Assembly: GCA_027578815.1 (NCBI GenBank)
Contig: JANBTH010000306.1
Coordinates: 1-21,340, forward strand
Direction: 5' to 3'
DNA from: Coemansia sp. RSA 1804
Lineage: Eukaryota; Kickxellomycota; Kickxellomycetes; Kickxellales; Kickxellaceae
Length of the DNA: 21,340 nucleotides
Shown: positions 8,430 to 15,150 of the stretch, in pieces
How the letters are laid out: the number at the start of each line of letters is the position of its first letter
Position numbering within the stretch: the stretch's first letter is position 1
Notes under the pieces: generated by a model
Databases searched by the model: none
Told to the model about the DNA's origin: nothing
What the model saw: only the letters and a program-made list of their open reading frames with translations
Made by a program: the position numbers and the translations under genes

Positions 8430-9941
8430 ATGGTTTTGATAATATTGACTCGCAAAGCCCAACATCTGGGACGATTGGTGTGCTCCAGGGTGTTTCTGTA
8501 CGAGGTGCTGCGTACGCTTGCTGCGTGGAGCACATTGACTATTATGACGGTGTGGATGATAACATGTCAGCAGTGGTCGGACATGCGGTGGCTTCAGCGG
8601 TTCGAGCACAACGAAATGATGCACGACCAGCCGGCACCCACGCCCGGTCCCACTCCTTCCCCGGCACCAGCTCCAGTTCCTTTGGCTCATCCGCTTCTGC
8701 ACTCGCCATACAGACCGTCACCGAGACACCTTGCGCGACACTACGGCGGCGGACACGGCCACCCGCCGCACCATCCGTTCTCCAGGCCATGGCCGCAGTA
8801 CGCGCTTCTGCAGGACGTGGTTCTGGAGCACCTGCCGCTGATGGAGAAGGCGTGGATCTCGGACAAGCTGGTAGGCGCCTCGGCGGTTGTCTGCATCCTC
8901 GGATGCATGGCAATGAGTCGCGGCTGGCGCGAGCGACTAATGATGATCCGGCGCGTCGGGTGGATGCTCACCGTGCTTTATTTCTTCCGCTCGCTCACCA
9001 TCTCGGTCACCACGATGCCGCCATCAATCAACTCGTGCTCGATCGTGATTCCCAAAACCTGGTGGCAGATCATCCAGGCCACGCCGCAGATCCTCGCCGG
9101 CACCGTCGGCCAGTGTACTGACAAGATCTTCTCGGGCCACACGGTTCTGTTCACCATGTCGTTTCTGTTCCTGCGCACATATGCCACCCATTGGGCCGTC
9201 GTTGTGTACAGCTCCGTACATGCCACCGTGGGTATTCTGTCTGTGCTTCTGGCCCGGTATCATTATACAATTGATGTGGTTCTGGCTGTTCTGATGACGT
9301 ACTTTGTCCACCGGACCTACTACTCTGCATTGGACTCTGCCATATGGCAGAGAATGTGTCAGGCACCAAAGAACAAGGGGAGCGACGACTTTGCGCATTG
9401 CTATCAAAACAATGGTGCTGCAGAGTCCGAACAGCAACAGCAGCAGCAGCGTTTGTCAGAAGACCAGCTTAGCGCAGGCCAATATAATGCAGACGGACAG
9501 AGCGCAGAGGTTTTGGAATTGTCGGAATTCTCTCGCCCGCTGGTGTCGAGGCTACGGGAGCCGTCGGTAACAACAACCATTGCCTCTACTTCGGGAGACA
9601 GCCATACGGACCAGCCAGAACGGCTCAAGCAGCAGTCAACAACCACCTGCCAAGACTCCCAAACACGCTGCTCTAGCCGTCGGCACTCTACAAGCATAAT
9701 TGACATTGCCAGAGAAGAGGAGGAGCAGGCAGCAACTGTTGAAGAGTACGACGAGATGGAACTGCGGCTATTGGACGACTTGCACCACCCCTCGTTGCAG
9801 CTCTTGGCCAATCGGAAAGCAGTAAATGCCTACTACTACGCTCAGCATGAGCATCTAAGGATGATGGGAATCAACAGGTCCTTTGGCTCGATTCTTCCAA
9901 CCATTGTTGCGTGGATAGACGGACTGGATCTGCGGTGCTGA
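8430..9941 (+). CDS. PAP2_C / sphingomyelin-synthase-like membrane phosphotransferase
   Basis: A multi-pass membrane enzyme of the lipid phosphatase/phosphotransferase type, probably moving a phospho-head-group onto ceramide or a related lipid in Golgi, ER or plasma membrane. It has 503 residues. Likely membrane segments are at about 25-46, 146-162, 174-190, 237-250, 255-275 and 281-295. RSLTISVTTMPP (187-198) matches the R-x-I-T-x-x-V-T-x-L-P motif of sphingomyelin synthases. CTDKIFSGHT (229-238) and HYTIDV (278-283) supply the expected His237/His278/Asp282 catalytic triad. Unusual parts are a Pro/His-rich loop between the first two membrane segments (68-120) and a ~200-residue polar tail with poly-Gln and Ser/Thr runs. 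The ATG at 8430 follows a TAA at 8424 in the same frame; the next in-frame ATG (8544) would cut membrane segment 1. Donor and acceptor specificity cannot be read from the sequence. Confidence 0.88.
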   Translation: MVLIILTRKAQHLGRLVCSRVFLYEVLRTLAAWSTLTIMTVWMITCQQWSDMRWLQRFEHNEMMHDQPAPTPGPTPSPAPAPVPLAHPLLHSPYRPSPRHLARHYGGGHGHPPHHPFSRPWPQYALLQDVVLEHLPLMEKAWISDKLVGASAVVCILGCMAMSRGWRERLMMIRRVGWMLTVLYFFRSLTISVTTMPPSINSCSIVIPKTWWQIIQATPQILAGTVGQCTDKIFSGHTVLFTMSFLFLRTYATHWAVVVYSSVHATVGILSVLLARYHYTIDVVLAVLMTYFVHRTYYSALDSAIWQRMCQAPKNKGSDDFAHCYQNNGAAESEQQQQQQRLSEDQLSAGQYNADGQSAEVLELSEFSRPLVSRLREPSVTTTIASTSGDSHTDQPERLKQQSTTTCQDSQTRCSSRRHSTSIIDIAREEEEQAATVEEYDEMELRLLDDLHHPSLQLLANRKAVNAYYYAQHEHLRMMGINRSFGSILPTIVAWIDGLDLRC

Positions 9942-10529
9942 TAAGAGTTAACATGATTTTTTGGACACATGTGCTTGAATTAGTTATGGAATTGGCAATT
10001 CTTTCTTATTTATTCTTATTTCTGTCTGTTAGCTCGTTAAACGTATAAACATTTGTATTAGATAATATACACATATACATAGCATTAACTTTAAATTATA
10101 TACCAAAATGTAAACACCAAGAAGAGAGCTAATAAGAATGGGAAAATCATTAAAACCGAAAACTCGTGAGCCCAAAAAATAACAAGATATGTTAGACGCC
10201 CTCTCTTAACGCACGTAAGCGTTATATTTGCACGCTGAATATTTAATTGCTAGCCAAGTACTCGGTTAATAAAATATTATTTTTTGCCAGATATTCACAA
10301 AACCTAAAGAATAGGCATATTTAAAACTGCAATTAATACATTTTGTTTGCCAAACAGGCTTCTAATTAGATATAAAGTTATAGAAAAGAACTACCGTATG
10401 TAAATTTACGCTACTTTTTTTTTTAAAAATTGTAATAGAAAAAGAAGCCTAAATTTTTACGTTATTTGGGGGCAAAATTTCATTTTATAACACAAAATGT
10501 ATTTTCCGGAATCCACTGTTAAAACCCCT
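9942..10529. other. AT-rich left flank of the tandem array
   Basis: About 590 bp after the membrane-protein stop. The AT content rises sharply here, no open frame of note exists, and no clear match to the array units was found by eye. It is either degraded array sequence or ordinary AT-rich spacer. Confidence 0.4.
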
Positions 10530-11278
10530 ATTATATTGCCAAAACAGATACTAGATGTGGAAAAGCCATGTGTCTCCCATTTAAGTTCTTAATAGGTAAT
10601 AATATATTTGTATTCAGAAATCACATGTTGAGTTGTCCGTATGTGTATCAGTCATTTTTCCAATTAGCAGTGATAGATACACATGAGCTTTAACGGTTTT
10701 AAAAGCCAGTGATGATATTGTATCTAAACATATTGTGGGATTTGTTGATTAGAGTGTTTCCAAGTACATGTTAATATTTTGGATAAACGAATACACTGTG
10801 TATTCGTGGCATTGTGATTAAGCTTACTATGTAGAACACTAAATGTAAAAAATTTTTGTTTTAAAGAAAAAGAAAAAGAAAAGGTGGAATCCAAAAGCTG
10901 TATAAAAACGAGGAAATTATGAAGTGGGGGAGAATTTTTTATTTATATTTTCTACAAATATATGCGGAATGAAATAAAGTATTATCGAGTGTACATGTTG
11001 TCTAAAAAGGAATAATATGAATAGAAGTTTTGATAATATTGTTGAATCCTTTTGAATATGTGTAATTTATTTTAGAGAATAATAAATTAAGAATTACATT
11101 AAAATAGGATAATAAGATTAAATTGGAATTGAAAAAGAGTTTCTCGCCAAATGTAGTAAAAAACATTTGGCTTCAATGTTGTAGAGCTTAAACAAATAAA
11201 ACATTTTGGCTGCATTTAAAAATATTGCTGACAAGTTGTTTTAATAGCTTATAGCTAAATACTAATATCTACACAATT
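10530..11278 (+). repeat. Array unit 0 (deleted remnant)
   Basis: Begins with ACTAGATGT...ATGTGTC-type sequence matching the pre-A spacer at ~13407-13440. It then jumps directly to the post-A sequence (GGTAATAAT, 10595, as at 12240 and 14260), so gene A has been lost. The B promoter (GA tract 10864-10885, TATA 10901-10907) and the B 3' end remain, followed by a B-to-A spacer shared with the next unit. Confidence 0.7.
10944..11015 (+). pseudogene. Gene B remnant in unit 0
   Basis: Only the last 23 codons of gene B survive, ending TAA at 11013. They include FYKYMRNE and RVYMLSKK, which align with FYKCMRSD and RVYKLVEK of the unit 1 copy. The promoter (GA tract, TATA at 10901) and the AGAATTTTTT leader are retained just upstream, so an internal deletion has removed about the first three quarters of the gene. 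The T/A-rich junction suggests deletion through microhomology. Confidence 0.75.
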
Positions 11279-11636
11279 GCTTGTGGTAGAATGTCAAAAT
11301 TCTATTGACAACACATTAAAATGAACCATTAATCCCCGGGTTTGAAACAAAAGAAACCTTTGTAGCATGATCTGTGGGTGTGGGGTAATTGGTTTGGAAC
11401 AAAATATCTATTTTATAAAACAGATGGCGTGATAACTTAAACTCGCTGTTGGAAAAATATACTATATGGCAAATTGAACACATGATATCCAAAAAGCATT
11501 TCACTTTAGCAATTTATATAAATAAAATTGTAGCTTTTTCAGACCAGGATATGCAATTAAATATGTACTAATTTTTGAATAGTAGTAACAGAGTTCTGCT
11601 GCTCGCTGTTGGAGATTGACGACCACCGGGACTGGG

Positions 11637-11643
11637 TATAAAA
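11637..11643 (+). promoter_or_regulatory. TATA box of gene A copy 1
   Basis: TATAAAA in the context ACTGGGTATAAAAACCAGAA, matching CTGGCTATAAAAAGACC of copy 2. It is followed by a leader with (CAA)3CAG in place of the long CAA run in unit 2. Confidence 0.6.
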
Positions 11644-11781
11644 ACCAGAACTTTACTCAATTCAATTCATGTGTTCCATCATACAACAACAACAGGCAAA
11701 TATTTACATTTCAATCTTATCCGCAGAGAACAACAATATTAGAATACACTGTTTACACCAGTTTTACCAATTAAACCTATA

Positions 11782-12045
11782 ATGTCTGGAATTTATAGAA
11801 TTGACCTTCTCAAGCCCGATGGCAAAATTTTTTGCTCCATAAGTCGGCCCTTTTGTAATAGCCTAAAAACAGCCAAAGATTTAAAAAAAACACATAACCG
11901 ATAATGACAGCATTTTACCAAAGAACCCTAAAACCGTGTCTTTGTTTAAAAGCACTACTCTGCACCAATCAGTGATTCTACAGGCTTTTATACTTTAGGC
12001 AATAAAGATAAAGTTGTTGCAGTAAAATACACTGCAACAACCTAA
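11782..12045 (+). pseudogene. Gene A copy 1, frameshifted ubiquitin-like gene
   Basis: Homologous to the intact copy at 13802-14065, from MSGIYRI to the shared ACAACCTAAGGAGT end. A run of eight A (11883-11890) carries one extra base relative to copy 2, and the shifted frame stops at TAA 11902-11904, leaving 40 codons. A compensating one-base loss lies about 75 bases later (around 11956), so the last part is again in the ancestral frame. Two independent lesions make a single sequencing error an insufficient explanation. Over the first 36 codons about 21 residues match copy 2. Promoter and 3' flank are preserved, so a transcript may still be made. Confidence 0.8.
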
Positions 12046-12076
12046 GGAGTAAAAACAAAATCCTTTCTAAACAATT

Positions 12077-12287
12077 ACACAAACATGTGATAGCTTGTAT
12101 CACGTACGAAGAAGAGAATGAAGGATAACTCTAAACAGGACTGATAGGACTTTTAACATTTTTTGAGATTATGTCTACATGAATGGAAACATTAATTAGC
12201 CTGTGCTTTTTGATATCATTTTTTGCTACATTTCTATTAGGTAATAATAGAATTATATTAAGAAAAACACGTGTCAGGTTGTCCAAG
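12077..12287 (+). other. Highly conserved non-coding block between A and B (copy 1)
   Basis: About 210 bp that align with 14096-14309 at roughly 90 % identity by eye, versus about 75 % for the A coding region beside it. Identical runs include the sequence after the hairpin (GTACGAAGAAGAGAATGAAG) and the stretch around GTAATAATAGAATTATATT. It starts ~30 bases after the A stop and ends before the B promoter. It may be a conserved 3' UTR, a small non-coding RNA or a gene-conversion patch. Confidence 0.6.
12085..12105 (+). other. Conserved hairpin after gene A, copy 1
   Basis: ATGTGATA (12085-12092), loop GCTTG, TATCACGT (12098-12105): an 8-bp stem with one G-T pair. The same stem with a single loop change (GCTTA) follows gene A in unit 2. 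Confidence 0.55.
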
Positions 12288-12513
12288 TGTGTATTAGCCT
12301 TTCTCCCAATCAGCAGCGTTAGAAGCAAGTAGACTTTTCTAGTTTTAAAAACCAATAATGACATTGTATCCAGACATATCGTGGGGTTGGGTTGTTTGGG
12401 GGGTTTTCTACAAGTATATCTTAATATGCCAATTATTGGGGTGCATTTGGTTTTTTGTAATATTGTAACTATGCATATTGTGTAGAATATGAAAAGTAAA
12501 TTTTTGCCTTAAA

Positions 12514-12552
12514 GAAGAGGAAGAGGAAAAAGAATCCAAAATCAATATAAAA
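12514..12552 (+). promoter_or_regulatory. Gene B copy 1 promoter: GA tract and TATA box
   Basis: A purine tract of GAAGAGGAAGAGG type is followed by GAATCCAAAA and TATAAAA (12546-12552), 173 bases before the B ATG. The arrangement recurs at 10864-10907 and 14541-14577, which supports a promoter for B separate from that of A. Confidence 0.6.
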
Positions 12553-12724
12553 CGTGAAAAAGATAAGGTAGGGAAGAGAATTTTTTTGTTTAATTTTTAT
12601 TCACATTTTCTCCAACCACATATACGTGCTTCATTTAATTAATTGGCAATTATCTCTATTATAATTTGTGTCTGCAAAAGAAAGTAAGCAAAAAATTAGT
12701 ACTAAAGAACTCTTTTTATTACTA

Positions 12725-12997
12725 ATGTCTAAAGTATTTAATGCAAAGACAATAAATAACAAGAAGGTTTTGTTAGATTGTACAGCAGATGCTTTGTTGG
12801 CCTCATTAAAGCCTAAACCGGTCTCTGGCGAGAAAGTCCATTGCAGTGTTGATGGCTCAAAGAATAATGGAATTGTTTCAGGTACAAACACACTGAAAGA
12901 GCTGGGACTAAAGTATGGTTCATTTATTTTCTACAAATGTATGCGCAGTGACATGACGCGTGATCGAGTGTACAAGTTGGTTGAAAAGAAGAATTAA
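12725..12997 (+). CDS. Gene B copy 1: small ubiquitin-fold-like protein
   Basis: Unknown function, 90 residues, intact. KKVLLDC (13-19) could be a first strand, TADALLASL (20-28) a helix and KVHCSVDG (37-44) a strand. TLKELGLKYGSFIFYK (56-71) strongly resembles the last turn and strand of ubiquitin-like domains, where L-x-x-L-G-L-x-x-G-S/D is typical. The tail is basic (KLVEKKN) and lacks a C-terminal diglycine, so conjugation is unlikely. Over the 53-residue core 34 residues are identical to copy 2. ATG 12725 is the only ATG near the N-terminus; the frame is open back to 12668 but without ATG. Codon use is AT-rich, unlike the flanking genes. The beta-grasp assignment is inference from pattern. 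Confidence 0.7.
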   Translation: MSKVFNAKTINNKKVLLDCTADALLASLKPKPVSGEKVHCSVDGSKNNGIVSGTNTLKELGLKYGSFIFYKCMRSDMTRDRVYKLVEKKN

Positions 12998-13031
12998 AAT
13001 AATTTTTCTTTATGATAGCATTGTTGAACCT

Positions 13032-13037
13032 AATAAA
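13032..13037 (+). terminator. AATAAA poly(A) signal of gene B copy 1
   Basis: A canonical hexamer 35 bases after the stop of gene B copy 1. Confidence 0.5.
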
Positions 13038-13628
13038 ATATTAGCTTTTCATTGTAGAAAACACACGGTTAAAAAGTTGCCTTTAGATAGAATAATAGGA
13101 ATGAGAATCTATTGAAAAGATTGCTTTCAGGCAGTTTTCATTTTAAAACAAGTTTAAAATAACCCTGTTTTAATGGTTCAAAGCTAGATATTGATATCCA
13201 CACAGTAGCTTGTGGTAGAATGCCAAAGTTCCAACAAAAACTCATTAAAGTGAACCACTGATTCCTGGGTTTGAGGCAGGAGCAGCTATTGTTGCATTAT
13301 CTGTGGGTGTGGGATAATTGATTTGGGGAAAGTCTATTTCATCAAGCAGATGACGCGATTATTTGATTTCACTTTTAGAAGAAGCCTATCATATGGTATA
13401 AACGGACACTAGATGTTTGGTGGTTATGTGTCCCCCACCTTTCTATTCTTGCACAAGCTAACCATGGCTGTGCTATTTCTGTTCTCAAATTTATTCTACT
13501 TTTTTGTTAACGCACAAACGCAACTTTTGAATCAGGTGATATCTCCAAGTCATGTAAATATTATTTTCAAGTAGCAAATGTATGAATTCACTACTCATTA
13601 TTTTAAGTCAATTATCACCAGAACTGGC

Positions 13629-13634
13629 TATAAA
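13629..13634 (+). promoter_or_regulatory. TATA box of gene A copy 2
   Basis: TATAAA in CTGGCTATAAAAAGACC, 173 bases before ATG 13802 and 140 before ATG 13769. The spacing from TATA to the conserved ATG equals that of gene B copy 1 (173). Confidence 0.65.
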
Positions 13635-13662
13635 AAGACCAAAGCTCCTCCTCATTCAACCT

Positions 13663-13676
13663 ATGTCTTCTGTCTT

Positions 13677-13716
<40 letters not shown>

Positions 13717-13734
13717 GCAAATTTTACATTGTAA
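13663..13734 (+). other. Poly-Gln upstream ORF in the gene A copy 2 leader
   Basis: ATG at 13663, 34 bases after the TATA box, opens MSSVL, then 13 Gln, then ANFTL and a TAA. It would be translated only if the cap site lies upstream of 13663. Copy 1 has an ATG in the same place with three CAA and a CAG. Confidence 0.35.
13678..13716 (+). repeat. (CAA)13 microsatellite
   Basis: Thirteen perfect CAA triplets in the leader of gene A copy 2. The equivalent site in unit 1 has (CAA)3CAG, so the run expanded after duplication. Confidence 0.95.
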
Positions 13735-13768
13735 TTCAATTCGCAAAGAACAACAATATTAAAATACA

Positions 13769-14065
13769 ATGTCCACATCAGTTTTACCAATGAAATCTAC
13801 AATGTCTGGAATTTATAGAATTCATCTTTACCAGTCCAATGGTACAAAGGTCTGCTCAATAAGACAGCCCTTTTTCAATACCCTGAATACGGCCAAAAAC
13901 CTAAAAGAACACATAAAGATAAATAACAACATTTTACCAAAAAACCCTAAAACTGTGTCTTTGTTTAAAAGCACTGACTCTTCAGCAATCAGTGATTCTA
14001 CGGTTCTTTCTTCTTTACGCGATAAAGATAATGTTGTTGCAGTAAAGTACACAGCAACAACCTAA
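13769..14065 (+). CDS. Gene A copy 2: ubiquitin-like protein, intact
   Basis: Unknown function, 98 residues from ATG 13769 (87 from ATG 13802, the only ATG conserved in copy 1; copy 1 has CTG and ATT at the two upstream positions). Numbered from 13769, the order of segments matches a beta-grasp ubiquitin fold: strand IYRIHLY (15-21), hairpin, strand KVCSIR (27-32), helix TLNTAKNLKEHIK (38-50), ILPKNP, strand TVSLFK (62-67), then SDSTVLSSLRDKDNVVAVKY (75-94), resembling the L-x-x-L-x-D-x-x-V end of ubiquitin. It ends TATT with no diglycine, so it is probably not a conjugated modifier. A TATA box and a long CAA-rich leader precede it. The nearest kinds of protein would be free Ubl domains or the N-terminal header of effector families; this is inference. 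Confidence 0.75.
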   Translation: MSTSVLPMKSTMSGIYRIHLYQSNGTKVCSIRQPFFNTLNTAKNLKEHIKINNNILPKNPKTVSLFKSTDSSAISDSTVLSSLRDKDNVVAVKYTATT

Positions 14066-14103
14066 GGAGTAAAAATATAATCTTTCCAAACAGTTACGCA
14101 AAC

Positions 14104-14124
14104 ATGTGATAGCTTATATCACGT
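14104..14124 (+). other. Conserved hairpin after gene A, copy 2
   Basis: ATGTGATA, loop GCTTA, TATCACGT. Same stem as at 12085, about 40 bases after the A stop, within a block of ~90 % identity (14096-14309). Confidence 0.55.
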
Positions 14125-14541
14125 ACGAAGAAGAGAATGAAGGATAACTCTAAACAGAACTTTTAGGATTATTAACAGCTTCTTGAGATTATGTCTACAT
14201 GAATGGGGACATTAATTAGCCTGTGCTTTTTTGATACCTTTTTTGCTACATTTCTGTTAGGTAATAATAGAATTATATTAAGAAAAACACACGTGTTAGG
14301 TTTGCTGCGTGTGGATGAGCCTCTCCTAAAAAAAGTGTAGAAATGGAAATAAATGGACTTTGCCAGATATAAAAACCATGATGTCATTGTATTCGGTCAT
14401 ATCATGGGGGGGTTGGTTGGCTGGTAGGAGGGTATTATAAGTATATGTAGACATACTACGTAGATGATCACATTTTGCGTTTATAATATTGTAATTGGGA
14501 ATACTGCGTACAACATGGGGAACAATTTTTATTTTAGTCTA

Positions 14542-14577
14542 GAAGAAGAAGAAGAAGAATCCAGGGAGTGCATAAAA
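14542..14577 (+). promoter_or_regulatory. Gene B copy 2 promoter: (GAA)6 and CATAAAA
   Basis: A GAA run (14542-14559) replaces the mixed GA tract of the other copies. The TATA element has become CATAAAA (14571-14577), a weaker form than TATAAAA in copies 0 and 1. Confidence 0.5.
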
Positions 14578-14629
14578 GGAGAGAAAGATGAAGTAGGAAG
14601 GATGGTTTTTATTCATTCACATTTGCACC

Positions 14630-14651
14630 ACACACACACACACACACACAC
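14630..14651 (+). repeat. (AC)11 microsatellite
   Basis: Dinucleotide repeat in the leader of gene B copy 2, absent from copies 0 and 1. Confidence 0.9.
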
Positions 14652-14660
14652 GCACATTAC

Positions 14661-15062
14661 TTGATTATTAACATTATTTCTATTAACATTAGCTTATCTA
14701 AAAAGGAGAAAAAAAGACTAGTACCAAAGAACTCTTTAATATATTATGCCATTTACATATATCAAGTTAAGGGGGTAGGTTTCAGATATACTCTGTTAAA
14801 CATCACAGCAGATGCTTTTGTAGCCTCGCTAAATCTCAAACCAATCACTGGTGAAGAGGTTCATTACAGTATTGATGGCTCAAGAAAAGACGGAATTGTT
14901 TCAGGTGCGAAGACGCTAAGTGGACTGGGACTAGTATACGGCTCGTACATTTTCTACACATGTGAACAATATGGCCAGACGCGCATAAAGGCGTGGAAGT
15001 TGCAAGAGAAAAAGCGTAGGAGAACGGACGTTGACGGTAACATAATTGTTGAGAAAAAATGA
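14661..15062 (+). pseudogene. Gene B copy 2: open frame without an ATG
   Basis: The frame is open for 133 codons from a TTG, but the conserved core starts only at codon 49 (TADAFVASL, from 14805) and no in-frame ATG precedes it. The ATG aligned with that of copy 1 (in TTATGCCATT, near 14747) is out of frame, because the interval to the core is 59 bases here versus 57 in copy 1, and it stops after 10 codons at TAG. The core is well kept: EEVHYSIDGS, GIVSG, TLSGLGLVYGSYIFYTC. The C-terminus is longer than copy 1 and very basic (KLQEKKRRR). Either the copy is dead by a start-region indel, starts at a non-ATG codon, or is rescued by splicing I could not find. Confidence 0.6.
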
Positions 15063-15084
15063 AATGAAAAACCACGCTAGTTCC

Positions 15085-15090
15085 TTTATT
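15085..15090 (-). terminator. AATAAA poly(A) signal of the OLA1 gene
   Basis: TTTATT on the plus strand reads AATAAA on the minus strand, 87 bases past the OLA1 stop. The OLA1 3' end therefore probably overlaps that of gene B copy 2. Confidence 0.45.
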
Positions 15091-15144
15091 CTCATACTCT
15101 TTATAGTAAGAGAGCAGTAATAAGTAGATGTCAGAAGGATGTTT

Positions 15145-15150
15145 AATAAA
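15145..15150 (+). terminator. AATAAA poly(A) signal of gene B copy 2
   Basis: Canonical hexamer 82 bases after the gene B copy 2 stop, only 27 bases before the end of the convergent OLA1 gene. Confidence 0.45.

Larger units (their letters stand above)
11279..13207 (+). repeat. Array unit 1 (1929 bp)
   Basis: Runs from one GCTTGTGGTAGAATG spacer motif to the next. It holds a second shared spacer motif (CTGTGGGTGTGG at 11372), the gene A pseudogene, the conserved A-B intergenic block and the intact gene B. Confidence 0.8.
10530..15062 (+). repeat. Tandem array of a two-gene (A+B) cassette, three units
   Basis: The same order of landmarks recurs: a spacer motif (GCTTGTGGTAGAATG at 11279 and 13208), the TATA box and start of gene A (ATG 11782, 13802), a hairpin (12085, 14104), a GA tract and TATA box (10864/10901, 12514/12546, 14541/14571), and the FY codons of gene B (10950, 12929, 14952). 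Offsets are 1929 bp in the spacer and 2019-2027 bp from gene A to gene B in units 1-2, and 1979 bp between the B ends of units 0 and 1. Unit 0 is a remnant with A deleted and B reduced to its 3' end. Units are too diverged for recent amplification. There are no transposase, terminal repeats or target-site duplications that I can see. Confidence 0.9.
13208..15062 (+). repeat. Array unit 2
   Basis: Begins at the GCTTGTGGTAGAATG spacer motif and ends at the gene B copy 2 stop. Gene A is intact, gene B lacks a usable ATG. Three microsatellites have grown in this unit only: CAA (13678), GAA (14542) and AC (14630). Confidence 0.8.

Noticed and set aside
12131..12364. Minus-strand open frames in the A-B spacer of both units sharing FLNIILLLPNRNVAK and KKHRLIN (also 14172-14387)
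   Set aside because: The shared peptide only reflects the conserved DNA block. The substitutions seen between the two copies in this frame are nearly all amino-acid-changing, there is no shared start, and the frame is broken in unit 0.
10530..15062. Array as a transposon or CRISPR-like repeat
   Set aside because: No transposase, reverse transcriptase, terminal repeats or short regular spacers are visible; units are ~2 kb, gene-bearing and in direct orientation.
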